From positions 877,501 through 941,500 of the forward strand of contig JAUJYZ010000015.1 of assembly GCA_033675265.1 (NCBI GenBank): a stretch of 64,000 nt of DNA. The letters run 5' to 3'. Source of the DNA: Actinostola sp. cb2023 (Eukaryota; Cnidaria; Anthozoa; Actiniaria; Actinostolidae). A model generated the notes under the pieces. That model ran no database searches, was not told the origin of the DNA, and saw only the letters and a program-made list of their open reading frames with translations. The position numbers were made by a program, and so were the translations under genes. Position 1 is the stretch's first letter; every line of letters begins with the position of its first letter. Shown here one piece after another: positions 39,530 through 63,734 of this stretch.

Positions 39530-39985
39530 CAACACCCTTCCTCATACTCCCCATCCATAACACCCTCAACACCCTTCCCCATCCTCCCCACCCATAACAC
39601 CCTCAACACCCTCCCCCATCCTCCCCACCCATAACAACCTCAACACCCTCCCCCATGGCCATCCTCCCCACCCATAACACCCTCAACACCCTCCCCCACT
39701 CTCCCCACCCATAATACCCTCAACACCCTTCCCCATCCTCCCCACCCATAACACCCTCAACGCCCTCCCCCATCCTCCCCACCCATAACACCCTCAACAC
39801 CCTTCCCCATCCTCCCCACCCATAACACCCTCAACACCCTTCCCCATCCTCCCCACCCATAACATCCTCAACACCCTTCCCCATCCTCCCCACCCATAAC
39901 ACCCTCAACACCCTCCCCCATCCTTCCCATCCATAGCACCCTCGACACCCTCCCCAACCTCAACACCCTCCCAACCATACAAAAA
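39530..39985. repeat. 36-bp C-rich minisatellite, about 12 copies
   Basis: Units of cacccataacaccctcaaca followed by cccttccccatcctcc; one unit carries an extra ggccat. The array degrades at the right end. Confidence 0.95.
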
Positions 39986-40710
39986 CAACACCCTCCTCCA
40001 ACAACACCCTCTCCCTCTCCACCCTCCCTTAACTACTCACTCTATAAATGAAATGAATGGGGGAAAAAAGAGAATAATAATAAACAATCAATCTTCAACT
40101 ATGCAATTGCACGCTGGTGGGCGCGCGAATAATGATTGCAGAGTGGTGTTGCACGCTATCCAATATTTGACAAGATTTTTGTAAGGTGAACAAGTTTGCA
40201 CTAGAAGCCTTTGTCAAAAATGGTAAAAACAAATACTTTTAGTCCCGCTGACCAATGAGAGTTTTCTAAATACAAGCCGCATATCAGGCAACATTTACTA
40301 AGTGTCTATAACAGTTGGAAGCACTTCCGATTACAGCAACGACATAGTCGACCACAAAAGACCCAACAAGCACTTGTAGCTGTGAGTATGGCAGATATTC
40401 TAGAAGTCTTGGTGCACAGCATCCGCCTGCCTGTTGTCTTTTTGTTTACTTCGTCTTCTTCAAACTAATTAAGTCACGATAATTCTTCATGCCATGAAGA
40501 GGTTTGATCAAACAGTAAATGAAACACAAACAAAGAGTTGAGAAATAAACCTTGAGTGCAATCGATCGCTTGACAAACAACTTGTGTTTTTCAGTCCAAG
40601 TTCAATTATTCAAGCTTTGTTGTCGCACGAAGGCAGTTCTCGCTCTGAAACGGTAAGTCAATCCTTACGTTCTCCATGATAACATATCTTTACTCGGCCA
40701 GTACCGTAAT

Positions 40711-41157
40711 GGAGTTTTCACTGAAAAACTGATATAAACGACTTAGAACTTAATCATGTTCTCTCTCACACTAGTTCTCTGTCAAAATGAGTTTCATTTT
40801 CCAGTCTAATTTCATGTCCAAAATCTGATCAAAATTGATCACTTTGATCTCCTCAGTGAACACAACAAAACAAACGAGTAAAGTTAACATAAAAATTATG
40901 CTTCAAGTGAGTCGATCTATGCCGTCAGGTGTTTCTTCGATGTTCTCGGCATGTAACTTCAAGGTGTTGTTTTGATGATTTCGAAACAATTTCACGGGTT
41001 CGAGTGAAGGCTTTCAAAGTGATCAGTTTTGATCAGATCAGTTTTGGACAATAAATTCAAGAAAATGAAAGTGACAGAGAAATCCATTTTGGTGAAATAA
41101 TCTTATTTTATCAAGACATGATTAAGTTCTAAGTTTATATTTTCGAAAACTCCACAG
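40711..41157. mobile_element. degenerate inverted repeat upstream of GPCR D
   Basis: Segments ggagttttc, cttagaacttaatcatg, tccaaaatctgatc and gatcactttga at the left recur inverted at the right. A possible donor (gaaacggtaagtc, near 40649) just upstream could mark a 5' untranslated exon of GPCR D, but this is weak. Confidence 0.6.
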
Positions 41158-41211
41158 CAGTAAATTTAGTCTATTGGGGTTTGATAGTTTCAGTGAAAAT
41201 GTAGACAGAAT

Positions 41212-41352
41212 GCAATAATGGCGTCCAATTTCAATTGCCATTGTTCTGGACTTACTAGCCTCTCATACAGGTGAAAATGCTTTTGTGTTTCCACATGAAC
41301 ACGAGGTTAGTCAGTCCAGCACAATGGCAATTGAAATTGGACGCCATTATTG
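41212..41352. repeat. short inverted repeat ('aatgcaataatggcgtcca')
   Basis: aatgcaataatggcgtccaa followed by tttcaattgccattg reappears inverted at 41318-41352. The ends resemble the terminal repeat of the 50704-51127 family. Confidence 0.8.
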
Positions 41353-41373
41353 CATTCCGCTGTCTATGCTCAA

Positions 41374-41604
41374 GCTTGGAATCACGCTTGGTGTTCCAAC
41401 GAGATATGGCGGAGGTTAACTTGAATTTAAAAGTCTCAGATCATCCAATTCAGATCGACCGTTATCAACGTTAATTGGAATAGGTGTATACATGTATCTA
41501 TAATAAGCTTGGAATCATGCTTGATGTTTGAACGAGATATGGCGGAGGTTAACGTGAATTTAAAAGTCTCAGATCATCCAATTCAGATCGACCGTTATCA
41601 ACGT
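41374..41604. repeat. direct repeat of about 97 bp, two copies
   Basis: Copies at about 41374-41472 and 41508-41604 share gagatatggcggaggttaac and catccaattcagatcgaccg. Neither contains a supported exon. Confidence 0.9.
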
Positions 41605-41969
41605 TTTTTGAAATATTGGTGTGTGTTATTCAGTTTTTACCACGAATTTCCATCTAAGCTACAAAAGCCCAAGAACATATTTGTTCTCTTTTTCTTTTCT
41701 TTCTAATACTCATAAGAACTTTATGGGTATCTATGGTCTTCATCTTCTTATTCCCCTTATTTTATGTTTTTTTATTTATTTCAGTTGGGAACTCACACGT
41801 TACAAAAATGTTACAAATATCGGCAGTCCTTACTTCCCCTATATAACATGCTTAAACGCAATTGTTTTTAATATTCTTAGCCCCGTTTATAGTTCCTGGG
41901 ATGAATGGCTTTGATATCAAGGCTTTTTCCTCTCTTCTTTCACAGTCGATTCAGTTAAATTGGCCAATC

Positions 41970-43535
41970 ATGAACTCAACAAATGGTGACGACCACGATA
42001 ACGTCATTCTGCAGGCTGCTTTTGGTATTATCGCAGGAACAGCGTTCCTTAGCAACGGACTCCTGTGTTACGTCATACTTAGAAACCGGCACATGCTGTC
42101 ATGGTCTTATAATGTGTTCATCTTTAGCTTGGCTGTCACAGACATGATCACCGGTAAGTCATCATTGACTTCGCTATCAGCGGTTCTTATAGCAGTTTGT
42201 CAACACGTTCAATCACTCATTTCGATTGTTTTTAATTCCCAAAAAGTAAACTTTGTCACCCGATTTTCATTACTTAACGCGGCTCGTTTCCATGTGATAT
42301 CACGCTGACTCGATCACACGTATAGGCTGCTTTATTACACAACTTGTAATCTTACAGTACAAATACGAGTACAAATTAAGTATGACAGCGTATTACACGT
42401 TTTAGAATTCGGACACGTCAATTTTGCGCGCGCGCTCAGTTTGTCTCTTGTTTTGTCCGGTCGCAAATAAAAAGAAAGAGAAAAAAAAAGACGTTTGTTT
42501 TTTGTTGTCGTATAATAAACAATTTATTACACGGGTAGTTGTACGGCTCGTCAAAATACGGCACGACTCGTAAAAATATCCAGCCGTATTACACAACTAC
42601 CCGTGTAAAAACCTCTATGTATTCTGCTATAAGCACGTTCAAGCAATATATTCACTGTAAGTATTACATTATCTAATCAAGCCATCGCTGCATGTGTTCC
42701 AGGTATATTTCTCGCCATTACTCCTGGTTACGTCATATCTTTGTCATCGCTTAAAGTCTCCCCAGGCCTCGCCGGTGAGGTGTTCTGTCGTGTGATTGGC
42801 TCACAGTACACCGTATACAGTCTTGGCAAGGTTTCAGTGTTCACCGTGACGTGCATGGCGATAGAACGATGGTACTCGGTAGTACAACCTATTAAATACA
42901 GAGCGAGCTTCTCAGGGCGACGTGTGTTGGGTTACCTTTGTCTGATGTGGTTTCTGAGCTTTTCCATCCACAGCTCCGTCTTCTTTGAAATGACTGTTTC
43001 CAAGGCAACACACACGTGTATTTGGCAGTCGACTGGATACTCGAAAGAGGCCCTGGTCACGCTATCGACAATGGCGACGTTCTTTATTCCTATGGTGGTC
43101 ACGTGGGGAACCTATTTGCATACGGGACTGAAACTAAAGTCGCCCCCACGGAGGGTGGGTGGTGCACGCTATGCAATAGCTCGTGTAAGGCTATTGCGCA
43201 TGTGCATGCTTGTAGCCTTACTATTGACCGTTTGTTGGTTTCCAAATCAGGTTTATTACGTGTTGTCGTCGTACGGTCTCGCTGAACTCGAGACGTCACT
43301 ACATCGCTTCACTATCGTCTTGATAATGTTCAATTCCTGCGTCAATCCGTTCATTTACTGCTTTAGTAATCAAGAGTACAAAAGAGCATTTCTAGCCATT
43401 TGCCTGCCGTGCACTAGAGAATGCCGTCGTCATAGAAACACTGTATATACACAGGGAACCCAACACTCGATGAAGTCGTTTACTACTGCGGCTATGCAGC
43501 CAGTGATGTCATGTAAGACTACAGCGGCTGTGTAG
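41970..43535 (+). CDS. class A (rhodopsin-like) GPCR D, two exons, tail made of repeat sequence
   Basis: Exon 1 is 41970-42153 (donor gtaagt) and exon 2 is 42703-43535 (acceptor gttccag). The phase-1 junction gives 338 aa. I chose the ATG at 41970 because it follows a good acceptor (tctttcacag, ending 41946) and gives a compact N-terminus with sequon NST; an upstream in-frame ATG at 41862 is possible. ERW is at 116-118, CWFP at 239-242 and NPFIY at 276-280. Cys295/Cys298 could be palmitoylated. From Cys302 (CRRHRNTVYTQGTQHSMKSF) the tail is the first unit of a 138-bp repeat that continues for about 1.3 kb downstream. AATAAA at 44908-44913 would place that whole array in the 3' untranslated region. 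Confidence 0.87.
42520..42605. repeat. small inverted repeat in GPCR D intron
   Basis: ttattacacgggtagttgta and its reverse complement (acaactacccgtgtaaaa) surround ggctcgtcaaaatacgg. It lies in the 549-bp intron. Confidence 0.8.
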
Positions 43536-44825
43536 CCAGTGATGTCATGTAAGACAGATTGCCCGACCACGCCCCCCGTGAACTAGAGAATGCCGTCGTC
43601 ATAGAAACACTGTAAATACACAGGGAACCCAATACTCGTTGAAGTCGTTTACTACTGCGGCTATGCAGCCAGTGATACGTCATGTAAGACAGATCGCCCG
43701 ACCACCATTTGATGAATGACGTCGTCATAGAAACACTGTAAATACACAGGGAACCCAACACTCGATGAAGTCGTTTACTACTGCGGCTATGAAGCCAGTG
43801 ATAGATACGTCATGTAAGACAGATTGCCCGACCACGCCCTCCATGTTTGATGAATGACGTCGTCATAGAAACACTGTAAATACACAGGGAACCCAATACT
43901 CAATGAAGTCGTTTACTACTGCGGCTATGCAGCCAGTGATAGATACGTCATGTAAGACAGATCGCCCGACCACGCCCTCCATGTTTGATGAATGCCGTCG
44001 TCATAGAAACACTGTAAATACACAGGGAACCCAATACTCAATGAAGTCGTTTACTACTGCGGCTATGCAGCCAGTGATAGATACGTCATGTAAGACAGAT
44101 CGCCCGACCACGCCCTCCATGTTTGATGAATGCCGTCGTCACAGAAACACTGTAAATACACAGGGAACCCAATACTCAATGAAGTCGTTTACTACTGCGG
44201 CTATGCAACCAGTGATAGATACGTCATGTAAGACAGATTGCCCGACCACGCCCTCCATGTTTGATGAATGACGTCGTCATAGAAACACTGTAAATACACA
44301 GGGAACCCAATACTCAATGAAGTCGTTTACTACTGCGGCTATGCAGCCAGTGATAGATACGTCATGTAAGACAGATCGCCCGACCACGCCCTCCATGTTT
44401 GATGAATGCCGTCGTCATAGAAACACTGTAAATACACAGGGAACCCAATACTCAATGAAGTCGTTTACTACTGCGGCTATGCAGCCAGTGATAGATACGT
44501 CATGTAAGACAGATCGCCCGACCACGCCCTCCATGTTTGATGAATGCCGTCGTCATAGAAACACTGTAAATACACAGGGAACCCAATACTCAATGAAGTC
44601 GTTTACTACTGCGGCTATGCAACCAGTGATAGATACGTCATGTAAGACAGATCGCCCGACCACGCCCTCCATGTTTGATGAATGCCGTCGTCATAGAAAC
44701 ACTGTAAATACACAGGGAACCCAATACTCAATGAAGTCGTTTACTACTGCGGCTATGCAACCAGTGATAGATACGTCATGTAAGACAGATTGCCCGACCA
44801 CGCCCTCCATGTTTGATGAATGACG
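43423..44825 (+). repeat. 138-bp tandem repeat derived from the GPCR D C-terminal codons, about 10 copies
   Basis: Later units are exactly 138 bp (46 codons) and read MKSFTTAAMQPVIDTSCKTD, RPTTPSMFDE, then CRRHRNTVNTQGTQYS. Frame 1 is open from 43903 to 44271 and from 44317 to 44823. Units are joined either by TGC (Cys) or by TGA (stop), a single-base difference in gaatgcc/gaatgac. Earlier copies (43560-43900) have indels that break frame with the receptor. Confidence 0.93.
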
Positions 44826-44907
44826 TCAAGTTCAGTTGTTGATCGCGCGCTACAACTCTACCTTAGTTCAATAGATTTGAGCCTAATTGACGTTGCTTTA
44901 CGTGTTA

Positions 44908-44913
44908 AATAAA
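44908..44913 (+). terminator. candidate polyadenylation signal of GPCR D
   Basis: AATAAA about 85 bp past the last 138-bp unit; the first canonical hexamer I see after the stop codon. Confidence 0.45.
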
Positions 44914-45895
44914 ATCACTGTACTTTGTTACAATGCTAGCCAGCAAAGCAGGCGTTTCTAGTTAAGGTTTGAAGGGAATGGGGCGAGGAGAAAAAACGGA
45001 AGAATGGGGAGGGCAGAAGGGAAGGAAACGCCTGCCGCGCTGATTAGTGCTGATTTGCGCGACTTCACAGCCCCCCCCCCCCCCCCCCCCCCCACCATCA
45101 TCGTCTTGACATCACGTAAGGACACCCATTCTAGAAATATTCATGAGTATTTATTTCTGTATTCGATCCAGTGAGACTCGTAGTTATCTATTAGCCCAGA
45201 CTGATTCTCAGTTATGTACAGTTGGTTAGCTATACAGTTCGTATAGAATCAAACCATAGTTCCGTCACAATAGAATTTACATCTTGCGAGCCTTCAACAA
45301 GTAGTACAAACACTGTCAGTAGTTCAAGAGATACTCAATAAGTTTGTTCGTAGTTATTAAAAACTGGGATTTCTGTGTTGAGAGTACTTTGCCACAGGAA
45401 GCCCAAACAACTGCACGACTTCTTGCGCTGTTCTTGGAACAGCTTTCCATCAGTGGTTTAATGGCCTGTAACGTTGTGTAGCTCACGTCTATTCATATCA
45501 ACCGTAAAAGTGCCTTCAACAGTAACTCGATCTGTAGCCATAGCAATGGTACTTTGTTTCTTGGTGTTGCCATAGTAATTCGGTTACCATGGTTTCAGGT
45601 TAAACGAGAATCGAAGGTTTGGGAACCACTGATATCCTCGACGTTTACTCTAGAATCAGAAAAACTCCATTAGTTTGCAGTACAGACTGATAAATGAGAG
45701 TTATATCCTTCTAACCTGTCTTTGCCTTGCACTCCACTCTAGGTGATGATAGGGATAGGGCATCGCTTTGTACAGTACGTGTTTGAGAACCTTTGACTCT
45801 GTTTCTAGTGCTACTGCATACTGTATCTGAGTAGAAAATACAAACCGTTTAGTTTGTAGCTAACTTTAGCTCAAGAAAGAATCGAAAACAAAGAA
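44914..45895. other. intergenic; poly-C run, no gene
   Basis: A pure C run of about 26 bases is at 45067-45093 after a g/a-rich stretch. Otherwise unique AT-rich sequence without a supported exon. Confidence 0.5.
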
Positions 45896-45899
45896 ACTA

Positions 45900-47230
45900 G
45901 AAATGTAACTCTCTGACTGACTGACTGACTGACTACAAATGTAACTCTCTGACTGACCGACTACAAATGTAACTCTCTGACTGTCTGACTGACTGACTAC
46001 AAATGTAACTCTCTGACTGACTGACTACAAATGTAACTCTCTGACTGTCTGACTGACTGACTACAAATGTAACTCTCTGACTGACTGACTACAAATGTAA
46101 CTCTCTGACTGACTGACTACAAATGTAACTCTCTGACTGTCTGACTGACTGACTACAAATGTAACTCTCTGACTGACTGACTACAAATGTAACTCTCTGA
46201 CTGTCTGACTGACTGACTACAAATGTAACTCTCTGACTGACTGACTACAAATGTAACTCTGACTGACTGACTACAAATGTAACTCTCTGACTGACTGACT
46301 ACAAATGTAACTCTCTGACTGACTGACTACAAATGTAACTCTCTGACTGTCTGACTGACTGACTACAAATGTAACTCTCTGACTGACTGACTACAAATGT
46401 AACTCTCTGACTGACTGACTGACTGACTGACTACAATGTAACTCTGACTGACTGACTGACTGACTGACTGACTGAATGACTACAAATGTAACTCTCTGAC
46501 TGACTGACTGACTGACTACAAATGTAACTCTCTGACTGACTGACTGACTGACTACAAATGTAACTCTGACTGACTGACTACAAATGTAACTCTCTGACTG
46601 ACTGACTGAATGACTACAAATGTAACTCTCTGACTGACTGACTGACTGAATACAAATGTAACTCTCTGATTGACTGACTACAAATGTAACTCTGACTGAC
46701 TGACTGACTACAAATGTAGCTCTCTGATTGACTGACTGACTGACTACAAATGTAACTCTCTGACTGACTGACTACAAATGTAACTCTCTGACTGACTGAC
46801 TGACTGAATACAAATGTAACTCTCTGATTGATTGACTACAAATGTGACTGACTGACTGACTGACTACAAATGTAGCTCTCTGATTGACTGACTGACTGAC
46901 TACAAATGTAACTCTCTGACTGACTGACTACAAATGTAACTCTCTGACTGACTGACTACAAATGTAACTCTCTGATTGACTGACTGACTGACTACAAATG
47001 TAACTCTGACTGACTGACTGACTACAAATGTAACTCTCTGACTGACTGACTGACTGAATACAAATGTAACTCTCTGACTGACTGACTGACTGACTAAATA
47101 TGCAATTCTCTGACTGACTAACAAACAAACAAACTATCTGACTGACTGACTACAATGTAACTAACTAGCTACAAATGTAACTATCTGACAGACAGACAGA
47201 CAGACAGACAGAGTGACTGACTGACTAACT
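45900..47230. repeat. minisatellite of (gact)n and tacaaatgtaactctct, about 45 copies
   Basis: Composite units consist of a variable gactgactgact block plus tacaaatgtaactctct; unit length varies (24-40 bp) through the tetranucleotide block. It ends about 260 bp from the membralin stop codon. Confidence 0.96.
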
Positions 47231-47256
47231 TGCAAGAGCCACAGAGAAACTCATAT

Positions 47257-47493
47257 AGAGTACTAAAGTCATGACGTCGTAAAAAAATAATTTTTGCTTT
47301 TATAAATTGTTGATTTCCAGTTCAGATAGAATATCATGAAAGAAGTTCACACACCAATTTTTATGACAATCGGTTAAATAGCGGTCGAGATATGGCCAGT
47401 TGAATATATAATTTGCCTTAACAAATCACTGTATTTTCGGCTCCGTTCCTAAAGTTAAGAAAAGCAAAATTAATTGTTTCGTGACGTCACACT

Positions 47494-47503
<10 letters not shown>
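47257..47503. mobile_element. MITE whose terminal repeat contains the membralin stop codon
   Basis: The left end is agagtactaaagtcatgacg and the right end is gtgacgtcacactttagtac plus tct, inverted copies of about 22 bp with small differences. The membralin stop (TAA, 47496-47494) and last Tyr and Glu codons lie in the right terminal repeat. Confidence 0.8.
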
Positions 47504-59475
<11,972 letters not shown>

Positions 59476-60092
59476 CCTTCAAGGTTTCTGCAGCCTTTGA
59501 CTGAGTGTTTGGATGGGTTTTACCCGCTAAATGTAATTTTTAAGTACCTTTTTGAGGTCGCTTTTCACTGAAACTCATTTTCTTTCAGAACGAACAACAC
59601 ACGAAATCATACTAGACCCAGTCCAGCGCAACTTTACCGGAAGTGATGTAAAAAAACCCACAGGAAGTCTCGTGCTGTATCTATCACTTCCGGTACATTT
59701 TTCAGCACTAGCTTTACGCGCTGCACAGAGCGCAGCAAGTCGGGCTTTCGAAGGTTGTTATAGCAACAACAACAACAATAACAACAATAATCATCATCAT
59801 CATCATGCATCATGTTATTCATTCCGGCCTTTCCGTGTAGCTTCCCTGGCAAACGGATTCAACATTGTATTCAACATTCGTTCGATTTTGTTGAACGCTG
59901 TTGAATGGAAGTTGAATGTATGTTGAACGCGGGGTGACAAACGGGTTTCAACAATGCTTTCAACAACGTTTCGCAAGAGGTATTTCAATTGTTTAATTTA
60001 ATTAATGCGCAAGACCCCATTCAACATTTTCGAGAACAAAAGAAATGTTGAATCGATGTTGAAGCAAAGTTTAAACTCTTTTAAACTTCATT
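59476..60092. other. membralin upstream region and ttcaaca-rich DNA
   Basis: The first ~150 bp would hold the membralin promoter; no TATA box is evident. (caa)n and (tca)n microsatellites are at 59764-59806. From about 59845 the sequence is dense in ttcaaca/tgttgaa words, which resume after the Helentron-like insertion at 61784. Confidence 0.5.
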
Positions 60093-60318
60093 ACTCGGGC
60101 CCTTCCGAAGGAAGCCCGAGTTAGAAAATACACTTTCTTTTTTATTTTTTATTTTATTTTTTCCTGGTCATAGAATGAAGAAAATGCGAAGAATGAAGAA
60201 AGAATGCGATGTATTTGATCGTATCGAGTTTCAAGATTTCTCATCATAGATCTTGAAGCTATTAAGGTCAGGATTGTAGTTGATCGTTCCACGATGAAGC
60301 TAAGGCGCGTTTGCTTTT

Positions 60319-60536
60319 GTTATTAATAACACACCTACAAAAAATACTCGTTTCTGATTGGCCGATTGACTGTGGATTTTTTCTTAATACCGTGCAATTA
60401 ATTAATTGCACGGTGCAATTAATTAATTGCACGGTATTAAGAAAATTGCTATTTTATTATTTGTGGTTGTGATTGCGTTACGTGCGATTTGCTACTATAA
60501 AGAAACTCATATTTTTTGTAGGTGTGTTATTAATAG
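60319..60536. mobile_element. nested palindromic element with perfect 57-bp core
   Basis: Outer arms gttattaataacacacctac and inverted partner; the centre is a perfect palindrome (ttaataccgtgcaattaatt, mirrored about a single G near 60415). Confidence 0.85.
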
Positions 60537-60540
60537 GAAA

Positions 60541-60700
60541 TACCACTTAGTTCTCGAAGAATTAATGAAAAATACCACTTGTATTTGATGAAAGTGGCTG
60601 AATACCACTCGTGCTACGCACTCGTGGTATTAAGCCACTTTCATCAAATACGCATGGTATTTTTCATTAATTCTTCTCGAACTGTGGTATTTCCTATACA
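60541..60700. mobile_element. second nested palindromic element
   Basis: Arms aaataccac, ttctcgaagaattaatgaaa and catttgatgaaagtggct-like segments are inverted around cgtgctacgcacg. Confidence 0.85.
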
Positions 60701-61868
60701 AATGAAACGACATCTTTCAGAGTGGGCCCACACGAATCGGCGTATGCTTTTGTCTGTGAAATGAGCGTGTTTAAAGCCCGTGTTTTATCGGCTGTTGTAC
60801 GACGTCGTTCCACGAACATCAAAAAATGAATTGAAAAGCAAATGAAATGAACTCAAAAAGTATCAAGACCTCGCTATGTTGTCATGTTTGTTGCTAATTG
60901 AGCCAGTCGAGACTGAAAAGTAAATGAAATGAACTCAAAAACTATCATGACCTCGCTATGCCATGTTTGTTGCTAATTGTAATACTACGTGTACAGTCCA
61001 GTCGTATGTCCTTGAGTGTTTATAATTAAACTCGCGACCAGCGATGTAACTACATCTATTGACAGAAAGCTATATGTACAGAAGTCATGCAAACAATCGA
61101 GCCAGTCGACTCACGATGGATGTTTATTTTATTCCACGTTTGAAAAATTCAGTACGATTACAGTTGTGTGATCCTTGTTAGAACAGAATTTCCACGCTCA
61201 AAACAGGTCAGTGAACGGCATGCAAAAATACAATCGAAATCAAAACGTCCTTAGATTTTAGGGATCTATTACAGAAGAAGACGCTCAGTGACGAGGGAGA
61301 CTATTTCGGTCGGTGACTCATAGATAAAGATCTCCGACTCTTCAAGAGTACGCTGTCGTACGTATTTAAACGTATTTGAGGTCACTTGAGGTCACATCTT
61401 AAATCTAACAGAAGCAGCTTTTGATTTTTAATCGATAATTCCTTTCTGATTTCGAGATAAATCGAACAAGATCTTTCAATGTATAGGCAGAGACAGCAGA
61501 TTGGTCGAGCTTTGTCACATCGTACCGTAGTCTGAATCAACTGGATGTTTAAAAGATACGAAGTTCAACTTTCCTCTGCGATAACGAAGAAACCAAAGAC
61601 GTTATCAGAACCCTCTGACCATGAATATGAACCTCAACTGAACGTTCCAAGTACATGCTACGGAAGTACGATTCGGAGATTTTTATCTACGCTCACCGAC
61701 ACATATATACATAGTCTCCCTCGTCACGCAACTGACATTATCCTTTTCATAAGCCCGAGTGTACGCTCATTGAGCGTCTTGTTCAACATCGATTCAACAC
61801 GTTTCAACACTTTCAACATTGTTGATTTTTAGCCATGGTAATCTATTCAGTACATAAGAACTGTTATC

Positions 61869-62130
61869 AATATACTCCAGTTTCGCGTTGTTCAGAGATG
61901 ACCGCTGTCCTTGACAAAAGACGCATTTGTACAGGCTTAGCCTCGATTCAGAAAACAGTCCGTGCAATTCAAAAATGTTTCTATTGTTTTATGTCAACAT
62001 TTTTTCGTGTTCTTGTTGATATTAGTGAATAATTTACACTGACTCGAGGCTAACCCTGTATAAATGCGTCTGATGTCAATAAGTACAGCGGTTTTACAAC
62101 GGGATCTGTGAACGCGAAAAGGGACTATTC
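61869..62130 (+). mobile_element. MITE family copy 2 (homologue of 12436-12683)
   Basis: Shares gaccgctgtccttgacaaaa, gacgcatttgtacaggctta and aaccgctgtacttattgac with the copy at 12.5 kb, in opposite orientation. It ends about 110 bp upstream of the amine oxidase start. Confidence 0.8.
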
Positions 62131-62240
62131 GGACTTTCCGCATCAGTCCTTGACCAATCCGTGACCGGCAGCAAGTTTATAATAACGCTGTGATTAGCAT
62201 ATGTTACGGCTGACAATGATATACATACACATAATAGTTT

Positions 62241-63685
62241 ATGACGACGTTATCATCGGACTGGACTATCATGATTTTTGCAAGTTCTTCCTTTTTCCTC
62301 ATTTCCTTCAGCTGTTTTCTTTGTTCTGTCGTTAGTACTTCAAAATACGACACAGATGTATTGATATTAGGGGCAGGGATATCGGGAATCGCGGCAGCTG
62401 AGATTCTAAGTAATGCAGGAATAACGAACTTCATTATTCTCGAAGGCAAGGACAGAATTGGAGGTAGAATGAGACACACGAAATTCCATGGTACCACAAT
62501 CGAGCTCGGGGCAAACTGGATCCAAGGAGTGAAAAACAACCCAATAACAGAACTCGCCAAGAAATACGGCTTACGAGGAAATATCGAGGATGGTTCATTT
62601 GTTATTCGCAACTCAACAGGTGGAAATACAACAATAAAAGGCAATCTAAAGTTGTACGGACGAGCGTTTGCTAGAATGGAAAAAATAAGACTTGGCAGGA
62701 AGAAAAATAAACAAGAAGATATATCATGGCGAGTTGGCTTAAAGTTGGCTGGATGGAGAGCAATGGACCCAGAAGAATCTGTCATGGAATATAACCAGGC
62801 AGATTTTGAATATGCTGTTCCTCCCAAATACATCTCACTTAGAACGTACATGAATACAAACTGCTCGATAAACTCGCTGACTGGAAAACAAATATTCATC
62901 ACTGATCCACGAGGATTTGCTTTCCTTGTCGAGAAAATAGCCGGTGAATTTCTGACAAGTAACGACACAAGGCTCAAGCTTAACACTCGAGTGACATCAA
63001 TAATGTATAATGATAACAGTGTAACAGTCTTCACTGATAATGGATTCAATATCACAGCTAAACGTGCGTTAATAACCTTTAGCATCGGGGTATTAAAAGG
63101 TGGAGCGGTTAAGTTCTCTCCAGATCTTCCGCCCTGGAAGACAGAGGTCATCTTCAGGCTCAATATGGTCTTATACACCAAGATTTTTGTCAAATTTCCC
63201 TATAAATTTTGGGATGACGATGAATACGTGTACTTTGCGTCTGAACGCCGTGGATATTTTCCAATTTGGCAGAACCTCGAAGCTGACTCGCGGCTGCCAA
63301 AAGGCACGAATATTCTGTTAATCACAGTAACCCAAGAAGAGGCACAGCGTTTAGAATTTCAGCATGATAAAAATACTCGCGCAGAAATAATGACAGTTTT
63401 AAGAAAAGTCTACGGCAATGATATACCAGAAATGATCGATATGTATGCTCATAGTTGGGCATTAGACGAGTTATTTTTAGGAACATGGGCCAACGTTCCT
63501 ATGGGAATGTCCAGCGATGACTATCAAAGTCTACGGAAAAACGTTCAATCGGTGTATTTCTCGGGTGAAGCGACACACATGAATTGTACAATGGATACGT
63601 TCATGGCGCGTATCTTAGTGGTCGAGACAGGGCTAGTGATATTGTCCATTCATTACAAAACAAAAACGACTCGCTTTTTGCATGA
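62241..63685 (+). CDS. secreted FAD-dependent polyamine oxidase, frameshifted near the C-terminus
   Basis: Flavin-containing amine oxidase of the plant/fungal polyamine-oxidase type. The frame opens at ATG 62241; ATG 62271 (residue 11) gives a cleaner signal peptide (MIFASSSFFLISFSCFLCSV). FAD-binding marks: DVLILGAGISGI (GxGxxG at 44-49), Glu67 with GKDRIGGRM, and ELGANWIQG. The substrate-domain YTKIFVKFP has the family Lys (Lys314), followed by ERRGYFPIWQNLE and the C-terminal FAD motif YFSGEAT (439-445). After Thr450 the frame departs from the family; the +2 reading from about 63592 gives NGYVHGAYLSGRDRASDIVH and stops at 63685, where the family normally ends. So one base appears missing near 63588-63592. 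As written the frame runs on to 63782 with 60-odd unrelated residues. It is single-exon. It is either a recent pseudogene, an allele, or a sequence error. Confidence 0.9.
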
Positions 63686-63734
63686 ATTGATCACATTTGT
63701 CTTGCCATTTTTTACTGATGAATTCAAAAGCGCA

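Larger units (their letters stand above)
60093..61783 (+). mobile_element. Helentron-like non-autonomous element, copy 3 (with nested palindromes)
   Basis: It begins actcgggcccttccgaagg and ends aagcccgagtgt, acgctcattgagcgt, cttgtt, as in the 27-kb pair. It is longer because palindromic elements are nested inside (60319-60536 and 60541-60700). It is inserted in ttcaaca-rich DNA that flanks both sides. Confidence 0.65.

Noticed and set aside
46900..47128. Minus-strand frames with SQSVSQRVTF repeats
   Set aside because: They read the gact-type minisatellite downstream of membralin.
62204..63193. 329-codon minus-strand frame
   Set aside because: Antisense shadow of the polyamine oxidase gene, whose plus-strand protein matches a known family throughout.
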